Positions 18,292-28,038 are shown, numbered from the stretch's first letter. The stretch: 52,722 nt of DNA from an uncultured Marinosulfonomonas sp. (GCA_947311455.1 CAMZKY010000028.1:1-52722); one strand, 5' to 3'. Notes: a model not told the origin generated them from the letters alone. Made by a program: numbers and translations.

Positions 18292-21042
18292 TTACTTTAC
18301 CGCCTCGGCCCTCACCGCCGAAAACTTGAATTCAGGTATTTTACCATAGGGATCAACCGCCGAATTGGTCAGGATATTGGCTGCCGCTTCCACATAGGCA
18401 AACGGCAAAAACACCATATCTTCGGCCACGGCCCGATCAGCGCGCGCCATAATATCCACTGTACCGCGCCGTGTGGTCAGGCGGATCATCTCCCCCGCAG
18501 CAATCCCAAGTCCGCGTAACGTACGCGGATGAAGCGAACAATTTGCCTCTGGCTCCACCAAATCCAGCACCTTGGAGCGCCGCGTCATTGTGCCGGTGTG
18601 CCAGTGTTCAAGCTGACGGCCTGTGGTCAGGATCATCGGGTAATCGTCGTCAGGGGTTTCATCGGGCGCAATCACGCTGGCGGGGGTGAATTTAGCGCGC
18701 TTGTCATCCCGCGGAAATCCGTCACCAAACACAATCGCTTGCCCAGGGTCGTTCTTCGACAGAGATGGGTAAGTAACCGCCCCTTGCGCTTCAAGCCGCT
18801 CCCATGAAATATTGGACAAGCTTTTCATGTTCAACGCCATCTCGTTAAACACTTCGCGCGGATGGGTATATGCCCAATCCAGCCCCAGCCGTTTGGCAAG
18901 CTCGGTTTCAATCCACCAATCGGGCTTGGCGTCCCCGGGCGGTGCGAGCGCCGCGCGTCCCATTTGCACCTGACGGTTGGTGTTGGTCACGGTGCCGTCT
19001 TTTTCGGCAAAGGCCGTGGCGGGCAGGATCACATCGGCATAATTGGCGGTTTCGGTCAGGAAAATATCCTGCACCACCAGATGATCCAGTTTGGCCAATG
19101 CAGCGCGGGCATGGGTCACATCGGGGTCAGACATGGCGGGGTTTTCACCCAGAATATACATGCCCTGAATATCGCCCTCGTGCACTGCGGATAATATCTC
19201 GGTTACGGTCAAACCTTTTTGCGCGGAAAAGTCATCTGTGCCCCAAACATCAGTGAAGGCTTTGCGTGAACTATCGCTTGTAACTGATTGATAATCCGGT
19301 AAAAACATAGGTATCAGACCCGCATCAGAGGCCCCTTGCACATTGTTCTGACCGCGCAACGGGTGCAGCCCCGCACCGGGTTTTCCAACGTTACCCGTCA
19401 TTAATCCAAGGCTGATCAAACAGCGCGAATTGTCGGTGCCGTGGATATGTTGGCTCACCCCCATGCCCCAGAAAATCATTCCAGCTGATCCAGCTGCAAA
19501 AGTGCGCGCCGCGGCACGAATATCATCAGCTGGAATACCGCAAATCCCTTCCATAGCCTCAGGGGTAAAATCCGCCAGATGGGCTTTTTCTGCCTGCCAG
19601 TTTTCAGTGTATTGATTAATATAGGCCTGATCATACAGGCCTTCATTCACAATCACATTCATCATGGCATTCAACAGCGACACATCCGCCCCCGGGCGAA
19701 ATTGCAGCATATGGGTGGCAAAGCGTTTCAAGGCCTGTCCGCGTGGATCCATGACAATCAGTTTGCCGCCGCGTTTGACGAATTGCTTGAAATAGGTCGC
19801 GGCAACAGGGTGATTTTCGATCGGGTTACAGCCAATCACAATCGCCACATCTGAATGTTCGATCTGGTTAAACGTGGCGGTCACAGCACCTGACCCGACA
19901 TTTTCCAGCAAGGCCGCCACGCTTGAGGCATGACACAACCGCGTGCAGTGATCGACGTTATTGTGGCCAAAGCCCTGCCGGATCAGTTTTTGAAACAGAT
20001 AGGCCTCTTCATTGGTGCATTTGGCGCTGCCAAAGCCGGCCACCTTGGTGCCCCCCAAATCGCCAAGGCCCTTGGCGGCAAAATCCAGCGCCTCGTCCCA
20101 TGTGGCCTCGCGAAAATGGCTTAGCGGGTTGGCTGGATCAACATTTAATCCCTTGGCGGGCGCGTCTGCGCGGCGGATCAATGGTTTGGTTAAACGGTGC
20201 GGGTGGTGGATGTAATCAAAGCCAAAACGCCCCTTAACACAGAGGCGGCCTTCGTTGGCGGGGCCATCCAGCCCTTGCACATATACAACTTTTTCATCCC
20301 TAATCTTGAGGGAAACCTGGCATCCAACCCCACAAAACGGACATATGGTCGAAACTTCGCGGTCAAAATCATTGCTATCGCCCTGCCCCGCTTTATCCAG
20401 CGTCGCCGCCGGCATCAACGCCCCTGTCGGACAGGCCTGCACACATTCTCCACAGGCCACACAGGTGCTTTCCCCCATCGGATCATCCAGATCAAACACC
20501 GGATAGGCCTTATGCCCGCGCCCCGCCATGGCGATCACATCATTGACCTGCACCTCGCGACAGGCCCGCACACATAGCCCGCATTGAATGCAGGCATCCA
20601 GATTAACCTGCATTGCCACATGGCTGTGATCCAGCAATGGCACGCAGTCAGGTTCCAGCGCTGGAAAACGGCTTTTGGATACGCCAACATCCGCAGCCAT
20701 ATCCCAAAAATGCGCTGATTTATCATGGGCCTTGTCTTGCGCGGGTTGATCGGCGGCCAACAATTCCACCACCATTTTACGCGCCTTTTCGGCACGCGCC
20801 GAATTGGTGGTCACCACCATGCCTTCGGTCGGGGTGCGGATACAGGACGCGGCCAAGGTGCGCTCGCCTTCGATTTCCACCATACAGGCGCGGCAATTCC
20901 CGTCGGGGCGATAGCCTTTGGCGGGCTTGTGGCACAGGTGCGGAATTTTAAGACCGCGCCCATTGGCGACCTCCCAAATGGTTTCCCCGTCTTTGGCGAC
21001 AACTTCTTGACCATCAAGGAGAAAACGAACCGGATCGGACAT
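18292..21042 (-). CDS. fdsA: NAD-dependent formate dehydrogenase catalytic subunit FdsA
   Basis: Cytosolic molybdenum (bis-MGD) enzyme oxidising formate to CO2. The 916-residue chain starts with a [2Fe-2S] ferredoxin domain (CHKPAKGYR, CRACMVEIEG), then a His-ligated cluster region and two 4Cys clusters (CIQCGLCVRAC, CVACGECVQACPTGA). A further [4Fe-4S] motif, CPFCGVGC, begins the molybdopterin domain. The active-site metal ligand is Cys in CTRLCHASSV, not selenocysteine. A C-terminal dinucleotide-binding domain (TTGRQLEHWHTGTMT) completes it. The start is translationally coupled to the fused FdsGB gene (TAATG). fdsC, fdhD and fdsD are not seen downstream. Confidence 0.95.
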   Translation of the reverse strand: MSDPVRFLLDGQEVVAKDGETIWEVANGRGLKIPHLCHKPAKGYRPDGNCRACMVEIEGERTLAASCIRTPTEGMVVTTNSARAEKARKMVVELLAADQPAQDKAHDKSAHFWDMAADVGVSKSRFPALEPDCVPLLDHSHVAMQVNLDACIQCGLCVRACREVQVNDVIAMAGRGHKAYPVFDLDDPMGESTCVACGECVQACPTGALMPAATLDKAGQGDSNDFDREVSTICPFCGVGCQVSLKIRDEKVVYVQGLDGPANEGRLCVKGRFGFDYIHHPHRLTKPLIRRADAPAKGLNVDPANPLSHFREATWDEALDFAAKGLGDLGGTKVAGFGSAKCTNEEAYLFQKLIRQGFGHNNVDHCTRLCHASSVAALLENVGSGAVTATFNQIEHSDVAIVIGCNPIENHPVAATYFKQFVKRGGKLIVMDPRGQALKRFATHMLQFRPGADVSLLNAMMNVIVNEGLYDQAYINQYTENWQAEKAHLADFTPEAMEGICGIPADDIRAAARTFAAGSAGMIFWGMGVSQHIHGTDNSRCLISLGLMTGNVGKPGAGLHPLRGQNNVQGASDAGLIPMFLPDYQSVTSDSSRKAFTDVWGTDDFSAQKGLTVTEILSAVHEGDIQGMYILGENPAMSDPDVTHARAALAKLDHLVVQDIFLTETANYADVILPATAFAEKDGTVTNTNRQVQMGRAALAPPGDAKPDWWIETELAKRLGLDWAYTHPREVFNEMALNMKSLSNISWERLEAQGAVTYPSLSKNDPGQAIVFGDGFPRDDKRAKFTPASVIAPDETPDDDYPMILTTGRQLEHWHTGTMTRRSKVLDLVEPEANCSLHPRTLRGLGIAAGEMIRLTTRRGTVDIMARADRAVAEDMVFLPFAYVEAAANILTNSAVDPYGKIPEFKFSAVRAEAVK

Positions 21043-22730
21043 TATGAAATCTCCTTGTTGAAATGTTTGATCGTCAGGCGAATGGCATTCGGCGCCGCCT
21101 GCCCCAGCCCGCAGATCGAGGCATCGACCATGGTGTCACAAAGTTCTTCTAGCAGATCCTGATCCCAAACATTATCCTGCATCAGCTTCACCGCCTTTTC
21201 ACAGCCCACACGGCACGGGGTGCATTGGCCACAGCTTTCGTCTTCAAAGAATTTCAGCATATTCAGCGCCGCACCGCGCGCGCTGTCTTGATCCGACAAC
21301 ACCACAACAGCGGCCGATCCAATGAACGTCCCATGGGGTTGCAACGTATCAAAATCCAGCGGGATGTCATTCATACTGGCAGGCAAAAGCCCCGATGACG
21401 GCCCGCCCGGCTGATAAGCCATAAACGCGTGCCCGCCCTGCATCCCGCCACAGGCGGTGATGATGTCGTCAATGGTTGAGCCAGCAGGCAACAGATGCAC
21501 GCCCGCATTTTTCACCCGCCCTGACACCGAATAGGAACGCAAGCCCTTGCGCCCGTTCTTTTCAACGCTGTTCAAAACTTGTGGCCCCTCGCGCACAATC
21601 CGTGCCACCCACAGCAAAGTTTCCACATTATGCACCAGCGTCGGACGGTTAAAAACGCCCACCTCGGCCACAAAGGGCGGACGATGACGCGGCAAACCGC
21701 GTTTGCCTTCGATGCTTTCGATCATCGCGCTTTCTTCGCCGCAAATATAGGCCCCCGCGCCGCGGCGCAGATCAATATATCCGGCGCTGACAATTCCGGC
21801 GTTCTCAAGCGCAGAAATTTCGCGGCGCAGAATTTCCAGCACCGCCGGATATTCATCGCGCATATAGATATAGCATTTCTCCGCCTCGACGGCCCACGCC
21901 GCAATCAACATGCCTTCTAAAAACAAATGCGGGCTGCGTTCCAGATGATAGCGGTCTTTAAAGGTGCCCGGCTCGCCCTCGTCGCCATTTACCGCCAGAT
22001 ACCGCGGGCCGACATTGCCGCGCACAAAGCCCCATTTGGTGCCCGACGGAAACCCCGCCCCGCCAAGGCCACGCAATCCGGCCTCTTGCAAAGCGGCTTG
22101 AACCTTTTGCCAATCGCCGCCTTCGCGTAAATCGGCAAGAGCCTGATAGCCTTGCCCTGCCTGATACTGGGGCAAGGTTTGGTAATCGGGAATTTGCGCC
22201 TGGGTTTGCCCCGCATCAATCGCGGCGCGCACTTTTTCTACAGTGGCGTAATCAACGTGGTTATGACCCAATTCCAGCACCGGGGCCGTATCACAACGCC
22301 CCATGCAAGGCGCGCGCAAAATGCGCACCTGTTCAGGATCAAGCCCATCTTCCAAAGCGGTTTTCAACGCTTGCGCCCCCGCAATTTCGCAAGACAGGCT
22401 ATCACAGACGCGGATTGTTAATGCGGGTGGCGGGATTTCGCCTTCTTTTATCACGTCGAAATGGGCGTAAAAGCTGGCAACTTCGTACACCTCGGCCATA
22501 GACAAGCGCAGCTCTTCGGCCAAGGCCCGCAAATGGGCCGCACTTAGATGGCCATAGGCGTCCTGAATTATGTGCAGATATTCAATCAGCAAATAACGAT
22601 GGCGGGGTTTATTGCCAAGCAATGCACGAATTTCGTTCCATGCGTTGTCATCCAACTGGCGGCCTTTGGGTGTTTTACGCCCTCTGCCACGCCCCGATTT
22701 CCAAACGCCTTTTTGATCCGCTGTTGTCAT
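21042..22730 (-). CDS. Fused FdsG-FdsB diaphorase subunit of formate dehydrogenase
   Basis: Electron-transfer subunit passing electrons from FdsA to NAD+. Residues 1 to about 160 are a NuoE/FdsG thioredoxin-like [2Fe-2S] domain (CDSLSCEIAG, APCMGRCDTAP). The rest is a NuoF/FdsB domain with FMN/NADH motifs (GGAGFPSGTKW, NGDEGEPGTFKDR, GAGAYICGEESAM) and a [4Fe-4S] site CGQCTPCRVGC. In many bacteria these are two genes; here they are one 562-residue chain. I start at MTTADQKGVW (base 22730, GAGGCG upstream). The longer open frame adds 39 atypical residues. It precedes and overlaps fdsA. Confidence 0.93.
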   Translation of the reverse strand: MTTADQKGVWKSGRGRGRKTPKGRQLDDNAWNEIRALLGNKPRHRYLLIEYLHIIQDAYGHLSAAHLRALAEELRLSMAEVYEVASFYAHFDVIKEGEIPPPALTIRVCDSLSCEIAGAQALKTALEDGLDPEQVRILRAPCMGRCDTAPVLELGHNHVDYATVEKVRAAIDAGQTQAQIPDYQTLPQYQAGQGYQALADLREGGDWQKVQAALQEAGLRGLGGAGFPSGTKWGFVRGNVGPRYLAVNGDEGEPGTFKDRYHLERSPHLFLEGMLIAAWAVEAEKCYIYMRDEYPAVLEILRREISALENAGIVSAGYIDLRRGAGAYICGEESAMIESIEGKRGLPRHRPPFVAEVGVFNRPTLVHNVETLLWVARIVREGPQVLNSVEKNGRKGLRSYSVSGRVKNAGVHLLPAGSTIDDIITACGGMQGGHAFMAYQPGGPSSGLLPASMNDIPLDFDTLQPHGTFIGSAAVVVLSDQDSARGAALNMLKFFEDESCGQCTPCRVGCEKAVKLMQDNVWDQDLLEELCDTMVDASICGLGQAAPNAIRLTIKHFNKEIS

Positions 22731-22906
22731 GATGTCGCCTCGTGATTCTTGATCGCTCAAGACAGAGCATATCACGCAAGAGAAAAAGTGCAGCGGATTT
22801 ACGACGTCAGCACGGCTTTTGACGACAGTTTGTTTAACGGATTGCACCGCGCTTCGCGCGTCGCGGTGGCGCAGCCCCCTGCGGGGCCTGCGCGATTCCC
22901 GCGGCG

Positions 22907-22934
22907 CGGATATTTAAGCAAAAAAGAAACAGGG
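22907..22934 (-). repeat. T-rich 3'-end element, copy 2
   Basis: Reading from the aldolase stop on the minus strand: TTTCTTTTTTGC, TT, AAATATCC, then GCGCCG. It matches the element after msrB in order and spacing. Confidence 0.5.
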
Positions 22935-24998
22935 TTATCTGAGGGCGGCTTCGATATTGCCTCCATCCACCGTCATAACATGGGCCGTGGTGCGGCGGTT
23001 TTGCGCCAAAGAGACAAATGCATCAGCAACGTGAAAGGCTTCGACCTCGCGCCGGATCAGATTGCCCGCCATATACGTGCCTTCGTCAATGCCGCGCGCC
23101 TTGGCGCGTTCTTTAATGAATTCATCATCCAACAGCCCCGAGCGAATGCGATCGGCGTTGATCCCATTCACCCGCACCCCCATTGGCCCAAGCTCAAGCG
23201 CCAACTGACGCAACAGAAAGAACGTTGCAGCCTTCGGCAAGCCATAAGCGCCAAACCCTTTGCCCGGGTTAACGGCTTGCTTTGAGACATTAAACAGGAT
23301 CTGACCGCCGCAATCCTGTTTTTCTAGAATGGCGATGGTGGCCTTTGAAAAGGTTTGATGGGCAAAGAAATTCAGCTCAAAGCTTTTGCGTAGCAACGCA
23401 TCATCAAGAACCGACATTTCCCCTGTCCACGCGGCACCTGCGTTTGATACCAAGATATCCAGACCGCCAAACCTTGAAATACACGCCGTTACAGCACGCT
23501 GTGCAGCATTTTCGGCGGTGATATCAAGCGCAATGCCGCCGTGATCGGGGCCAAGCTGTTTTAAACCCTTCGCCAAGGCCTCCGGGCCAAGATCAACAAG
23601 AAAGATGTTTGCGCCTAAATCAGCAAACGCTTGCGCTGTGGCCAGACCAATCGCGCCGCCACCGCCCGTAACCATCACCACATGTCCGGTAAACTCAGGA
23701 TGTTTGCGCCCGATTTTCACCTGCTCCAGCGACCAGTATTCCATATCAAACAGATCTTCTTCACCCACAGGTGAAAAGCCGCCGCAATCCTCGCCCATGC
23801 TCATCGCGGCTAGATTTTGCTCTCCCAAATCGGCAGAAATTGCCGCGGCTTTGGCATCAACCCCAATGCCGACAATCCCTACATTTTCGATCCACGCCAA
23901 TTCAGGCGCAGGGTTTAGCATGATCTTGTGGCCACCAACACGTGTGTTATTGCGGGTAAAATAATCTGTATAATCAGACACATAAGCATCAATCTTGACT
24001 TGAATTGCATCGCGCCCCTTGGCAATGGTTTCCGCGGTTAGCACGAGCGGAAAATTTTTGGTTCGAATCACATGATCCGGCGTTGCCACACCACGTTTGG
24101 CAAGCGTCTGCCAATCGGAGCGGGCGAAAAATTCTTCTACATTCGGGCCACATCTGGAATCAAGTATAGGCATCGCCGCATCGCGATTGTTAAAATGTTT
24201 TGCCGTTACATCACCAATCATGCCGCGCAACATCGGCAATATTTCTAGTGCAATATCATTCACTGCATCATTTGGCGCGCCCGCTTTGGCGAGCTTTTTG
24301 CCTGATTTTTCCTCAAGCCAGTGCTGCGCCATATTGACATGGGTAATCATCCGGTCATAGGCGGTTTTGGCATCGTCGCCAAACGTAACATGGCCGTGAT
24401 TTAACAAAAGCAACCCTTCTGCATCTGGATGATCTTCAAACGCTTTGGCGGCGGCATTTCCAAGCCGAAATCCTGGCATATAAAATGGCACGACAGCAAC
24501 TTTATCACCGAAGATTTCATTTACAACATCAGCGGCATTCGGCAGATCGGCAATCGCCAACATCATCGTGGCGTGGCTATGAATAATGTTGGGCACCGGA
24601 ATATAGGCATGCAACAGGGTTTCCACAGACGGGGTTGGTGCCGCGCTATCTAACAAATTGCTCCGTTGCGTATTCACCATATCCTCGTCTGAAACATGAT
24701 CAAGATCACGCAAGCGGATCAAGGGCGCAAGGCGCACGGCTGGCATACCGGCAGCCTCAATGGTCGCCATATCCTGACCGCTGCCTTTGATATGAATAAC
24801 ATCAACATCATCACCAAAGATATCAGTGCGCGTGACTTTGCAAGACGCGTTGCCCCCGCCATGCTGAACCAAAGACTGGTCAGAGCCGATCAAACGCGTC
24901 GCATAAATCATAGCAGCAAGCGCCTGATCGGCACCTCCCCCGCCCATAGATTTAACAAAATTTGCAACTTCGGTTTTATTCCAGCGGTTCATAACCAT
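22935..24998 (-). CDS. Bifunctional class II aldolase / short-chain dehydrogenase
   Basis: Two-domain enzyme of the 'rhamnulose-1-phosphate aldolase/alcohol dehydrogenase' type. Residues 1 to about 400 are a zinc class II (RhaD/FucA-like) aldolase with GGGNASCK, HSHA and NHGHVTFG (zinc His). Residues from about 430 are an SDR domain with TGGGGAIG, a Ser in NVSKQA and YGLPK. Such fusions split a ketose-1-phosphate to DHAP plus an aldehyde and then oxidise or reduce the aldehyde. No rhamnose isomerase, kinase or transporter lies in the window, so rhamnose is not established as substrate. Start at 24998 or 24992 (MVMNRWN/MNRWN). It is divergent from a SorC regulator. Confidence 0.88.
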   Translation of the reverse strand: MVMNRWNKTEVANFVKSMGGGGADQALAAMIYATRLIGSDQSLVQHGGGNASCKVTRTDIFGDDVDVIHIKGSGQDMATIEAAGMPAVRLAPLIRLRDLDHVSDEDMVNTQRSNLLDSAAPTPSVETLLHAYIPVPNIIHSHATMMLAIADLPNAADVVNEIFGDKVAVVPFYMPGFRLGNAAAKAFEDHPDAEGLLLLNHGHVTFGDDAKTAYDRMITHVNMAQHWLEEKSGKKLAKAGAPNDAVNDIALEILPMLRGMIGDVTAKHFNNRDAAMPILDSRCGPNVEEFFARSDWQTLAKRGVATPDHVIRTKNFPLVLTAETIAKGRDAIQVKIDAYVSDYTDYFTRNNTRVGGHKIMLNPAPELAWIENVGIVGIGVDAKAAAISADLGEQNLAAMSMGEDCGGFSPVGEEDLFDMEYWSLEQVKIGRKHPEFTGHVVMVTGGGGAIGLATAQAFADLGANIFLVDLGPEALAKGLKQLGPDHGGIALDITAENAAQRAVTACISRFGGLDILVSNAGAAWTGEMSVLDDALLRKSFELNFFAHQTFSKATIAILEKQDCGGQILFNVSKQAVNPGKGFGAYGLPKAATFFLLRQLALELGPMGVRVNGINADRIRSGLLDDEFIKERAKARGIDEGTYMAGNLIRREVEAFHVADAFVSLAQNRRTTAHVMTVDGGNIEAALR

Positions 24999-25052
24999 GA
25001 CAAGACTTTCGATTTGAGGTAACAGCGACGTAAACGCGCAATACACTTAGTT

Positions 25053-25081
25053 TTTGACAAATGTCAGTATGTAGTGTCAAA
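25053..25081. promoter_or_regulatory. Candidate SorC operator between aldolase and regulator genes
   Basis: TTTGACA (25053-25059) and TGTCAAA (25075-25081) form an outer inverted repeat. TGACA/TGTCA form an inner one at 25055-25066. The left part, TTGACAAATGTC, recurs with one change near mtnK (43186-43197). TTGACA also resembles a -35 box, so promoter and operator may overlap. Confidence 0.5.
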
Positions 25082-25099
25082 TATACAAAAGGAGCAGGG

Positions 25100-26071
25100 A
25101 TGGCAACAGTTACACGCAGAAGAACCTCGGGTCAGGTATCCGGTGAAAACATCGTGATCGAGGCCGCTTGGTTGTATTATCATGATGGATTAAACCAAAC
25201 GGCAATCGCCAATCATCTAGGTGTTTCGCGCGCAACCGTCGTGAATTATCTGCAAGATGCCAAAGAGCGTGGATATATCCGGATTGTGTTGGCTGACAGT
25301 GCCTTTACCAATCACCAACTGGCACAGGATCTGCGCGAAAAATTTGGCCTAACCGCCACCTACGTGGTACCGGACGGTGTAAGCGGACCTGAAGAAACCT
25401 TGTTACGCGTGGCACGCGGTGCTGCCGAATGGCTGCCGAGTTTGCTACAAGCCGGAGATCGCTTAGGCGTTTCCTGGGGGCGCACCGTTTATGAAATTGC
25501 CGAAGCAATACACCAAAGCCATATCGCGGATCTAACAGTTTCGCAGCTGGTTGGATCGATGGCGACACCTTATGGGTTTACCGCTGAAATTTGCTCGGCC
25601 CATCTGGCACAGCGGCTTGATGCCAAACTGATAAATCTGCATGCGCCTGCCGTCTTAAGCGATCCGGATCTTGCAGAGCGTTTGCGCAACGAGCCTATTA
25701 TCCGCTCGCAAATTGACGCTCTAAGCCATTGTAATAAAGCCATTTTTGCGGCAGGCTCCTGCACGCATGAAAGCCACATCGTCGGCAGTGGTGTTGCAAC
25801 CCATGGTGATCTGGACTGGTATATCAAAAATGGCGCGACCGGTGTGGTTTGTGGGCGGTTTATTGATGCGCAAGGCAAACCTATCCAAGGAAAACTGGAC
25901 AAACGCATGATCGGTGTCGAGCTTGATAAATTGCTGGATCTTGATATGGGGCTTTTGGTTTCGGAAGGTGTTGATAAAGTCGAGCCGATGCTGGCCGCAA
26001 TCAAGGGTGGTTTTGTGTCCCATCTTGTGACAAGCACATCAACGGCAAAATCAATGATTGAAAAAGGCTAG
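25100..26071 (+). CDS. SorC/DeoR-type sugar-binding transcriptional regulator
   Basis: A 323-residue SorC-family regulator: an N-terminal helix-turn-helix (LNQTAIANHLGVSRATVVNYL, about residues 30-50), then the sugar-phosphate isomerase-like effector domain (LGVSWGRTVYEIA, TVSQLVGSMA, ICSAHLAQRL, GVVCGRFID). Members such as LsrR, SorC and CggR bind phosphorylated sugars or phospho-AI-2. I place the start at MATVTRRR because AAAGGAG lies just upstream; the longer frame crosses the putative operator. It is divergent from the aldolase/dehydrogenase gene, which it very probably controls. The effector is unknown; a ketose phosphate or DHAP-related compound is the obvious guess. Confidence 0.9.
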   Translation: MATVTRRRTSGQVSGENIVIEAAWLYYHDGLNQTAIANHLGVSRATVVNYLQDAKERGYIRIVLADSAFTNHQLAQDLREKFGLTATYVVPDGVSGPEETLLRVARGAAEWLPSLLQAGDRLGVSWGRTVYEIAEAIHQSHIADLTVSQLVGSMATPYGFTAEICSAHLAQRLDAKLINLHAPAVLSDPDLAERLRNEPIIRSQIDALSHCNKAIFAAGSCTHESHIVGSGVATHGDLDWYIKNGATGVVCGRFIDAQGKPIQGKLDKRMIGVELDKLLDLDMGLLVSEGVDKVEPMLAAIKGGFVSHLVTSTSTAKSMIEKG

Positions 26072-26093
26072 CGGTTTAGGGCCGCGGGATCCG

Positions 26094-26109
26094 GCGAGGT
26101 AAACCTCGC
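26094..26109. repeat. Palindromic REP-like element, copy 2
   Basis: GCGAGGT and ACCTCGC flank AA, then TTACC follows. It is related to the element at 9722-9739 and lies 22 bases after the regulator stop. Confidence 0.5.
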
Positions 26110-26205
26110 GTTACCAAAGCATAGACTTATGGATTTTAGATGCCGCATGACACATTGTAATTTGGCGGGAAAACAACATCTTTTCAACATCAGTATGGCT
26201 TGAGC

Positions 26206-26225
26206 CTATTGCACACTATTGCACA
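26206..26225. repeat. Tandem decamer upstream of the sensor kinase
   Basis: CTATTGCACA occurs twice head-to-tail, ending 19 bases before the kinase ATG. It could be an operator or part of a promoter; there is no known match. Confidence 0.6.
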
Positions 26226-26244
26226 GGCACAGTAAGATCACCCT

Positions 26245-28008
26245 ATGACAGATGAAGCCAACGTTCGAATCCAACCCAAAGTTAAATCCGGCTTTTCTTG
26301 GGGCTCGCGGGTGGCTTTGGGCTTGTTTCTAGCAATCACTGCAACAACAATCTGGATCACCAATGGCTTGTTAACGCAGCGTTTCACTGAAACCACCCGA
26401 TCCCGCGCGCTTGTTCGGCTTACGCTTTATTCTGGTAACCTTGTCAGCGAATTGAAGCGGGCATCAATCGTGCCACAGCTTTTGGCGCGGGATCCGGCAT
26501 TGATTGGCGCGCTCAATGCAGGCGACCACGCCCAAAGCTCGGCGCGCCTCATTTCATATCTAGAGGAAATCGGTGCGGCGTCTTTAATGCTTCTTGACGA
26601 AAACGGACGCACGGTGGCCTCGACAGATCGCAATAAAATTGGCTCGGATCATAAATCAGACCCGTATTTTGTTGATACGGAAAAATCAAATACTACAGTT
26701 TTTACCACCTCCGAAAATAGTTCCGGTGGAATCGTATTTTCTTATTCACGCAAAATGGAAAGCAACAGTGGCAATATTGGCGTTATCGTCGTTGAAGTTG
26801 ATCTGAAGAAGTTTGAAAAAAGCTGGGCCGGGATTTCGGATGCCGTCATTGTTACGGATAGCGAAGGGAAAATCATTCTTGCAACCGAATCCAGCTGGCG
26901 TGGGCGCACCGAAGAAGAAGCGCTGACCGTGCGCTCGGTGCCATCAGCCATTCAGCGCACCATTCAAGCCACGACCGATTGGGTGACTTTGCCGTCTGAT
27001 ACATATTTACTTGGCGAAGCGGTCATGCGTCAGGAAACACGTATTCCGTTCCAAGGCTGGCGGATGACCGCCTTTACAACTTATTCCTCCGTGCGACAGC
27101 GCGTGAATGGCGTTTTGGCGCTTGAAATCATGGGATTCGCGATATTTCTTGCTTTGGTGTTTTACTTTACCTCCCGTAAGGCAATGCTTAGATCATTGAT
27201 ATTTCAACAAGAAACCAAAGAATTGCGCCAACTGAATGATCGATTGCAAAGTGAAATAGCCGAACGTGAAAAAGCCGAGAAAAATCTGGAAGTGGCCGAG
27301 CAAACCCTTGCGCAAAGCTCAAAATTGGCGGCCCTTGGTGAAATGTCGGCTGCGGTATCGCATGAATTAAACCAGCCGTTAGCCGCGATGAAAACCTATT
27401 TAGCCGGTTCGCGTTTGTTGTTACGGCGGCAACGATCCGAGGAAGCCGTTTCATCCTTCCAGCGCATTGATGATCTGATAGATCGCATGGGGGCCATTAC
27501 CAAACAATTAAAAAGCTACGCGCGCAAAGGCGACGAAGGCTTATCCCCCGTTGATTTACGCGAAGCGGTCAATTCGGCCCTGTCGATGATGGAGCCTCAG
27601 CTTAAGCAGCGCCATGTTAAAATCAACAAAACCTTGCCGCGCGAACCGTTGCTGGCAATGGGGGATCGGGTGCGCATGGAGCAAGTGATCATCAATTTGT
27701 TTCGCAACGCCCTTGATGCCACAAAAACTGTGCCTGATCCACAAATCGATATTTTGCTCACCGCAGGTGAAACCGCAACCCTGACCGTGCGCGACAACGG
27801 CGAAGGCATCGAAGATCTGGATTGCCTGTTTGAGCCTTTCTACACAACCAAACAGCCAGGCGATGGTGTGGGGCTTGGATTGGCGATCTCTTCGGGCATC
27901 GTTAGCGATCTTGGGGGGCGCCTAACGGCAAGAAATGGCCGCTTTGGCGGGGCAGTGTTTGAAGTTCAGTTCCCGATCTTGGTAAAAGATGTAGAAGCCG
28001 CCGAATAG
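26245..28008 (+). CDS. DctB-like sensor histidine kinase
   Basis: Membrane sensor of 587 residues. A first transmembrane helix (about residues 22-40) and a second (about 290-310) bracket a periplasmic PDC/dCache-like sensor domain. Next comes a coiled linker (ELRQLNDRLQSEIAEREKAEKNLE), then the HisKA box ALGEMSAAVSHELNQPLAAM with phospho-acceptor His, and a HATPase domain (NLFRNALDA, DNGEGI, GVGLGLAIS). The arrangement is that of DctB, the C4-dicarboxylate sensor, but no dct transport gene is near, so the ligand is uncertain. The response regulator follows after 30 bases. Confidence 0.9.
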   Translation: MTDEANVRIQPKVKSGFSWGSRVALGLFLAITATTIWITNGLLTQRFTETTRSRALVRLTLYSGNLVSELKRASIVPQLLARDPALIGALNAGDHAQSSARLISYLEEIGAASLMLLDENGRTVASTDRNKIGSDHKSDPYFVDTEKSNTTVFTTSENSSGGIVFSYSRKMESNSGNIGVIVVEVDLKKFEKSWAGISDAVIVTDSEGKIILATESSWRGRTEEEALTVRSVPSAIQRTIQATTDWVTLPSDTYLLGEAVMRQETRIPFQGWRMTAFTTYSSVRQRVNGVLALEIMGFAIFLALVFYFTSRKAMLRSLIFQQETKELRQLNDRLQSEIAEREKAEKNLEVAEQTLAQSSKLAALGEMSAAVSHELNQPLAAMKTYLAGSRLLLRRQRSEEAVSSFQRIDDLIDRMGAITKQLKSYARKGDEGLSPVDLREAVNSALSMMEPQLKQRHVKINKTLPREPLLAMGDRVRMEQVIINLFRNALDATKTVPDPQIDILLTAGETATLTVRDNGEGIEDLDCLFEPFYTTKQPGDGVGLGLAISSGIVSDLGGRLTARNGRFGGAVFEVQFPILVKDVEAAE

Positions 28009-28038
28009 GCCAAGCACCAAACCGAAAAGAGAACACAC

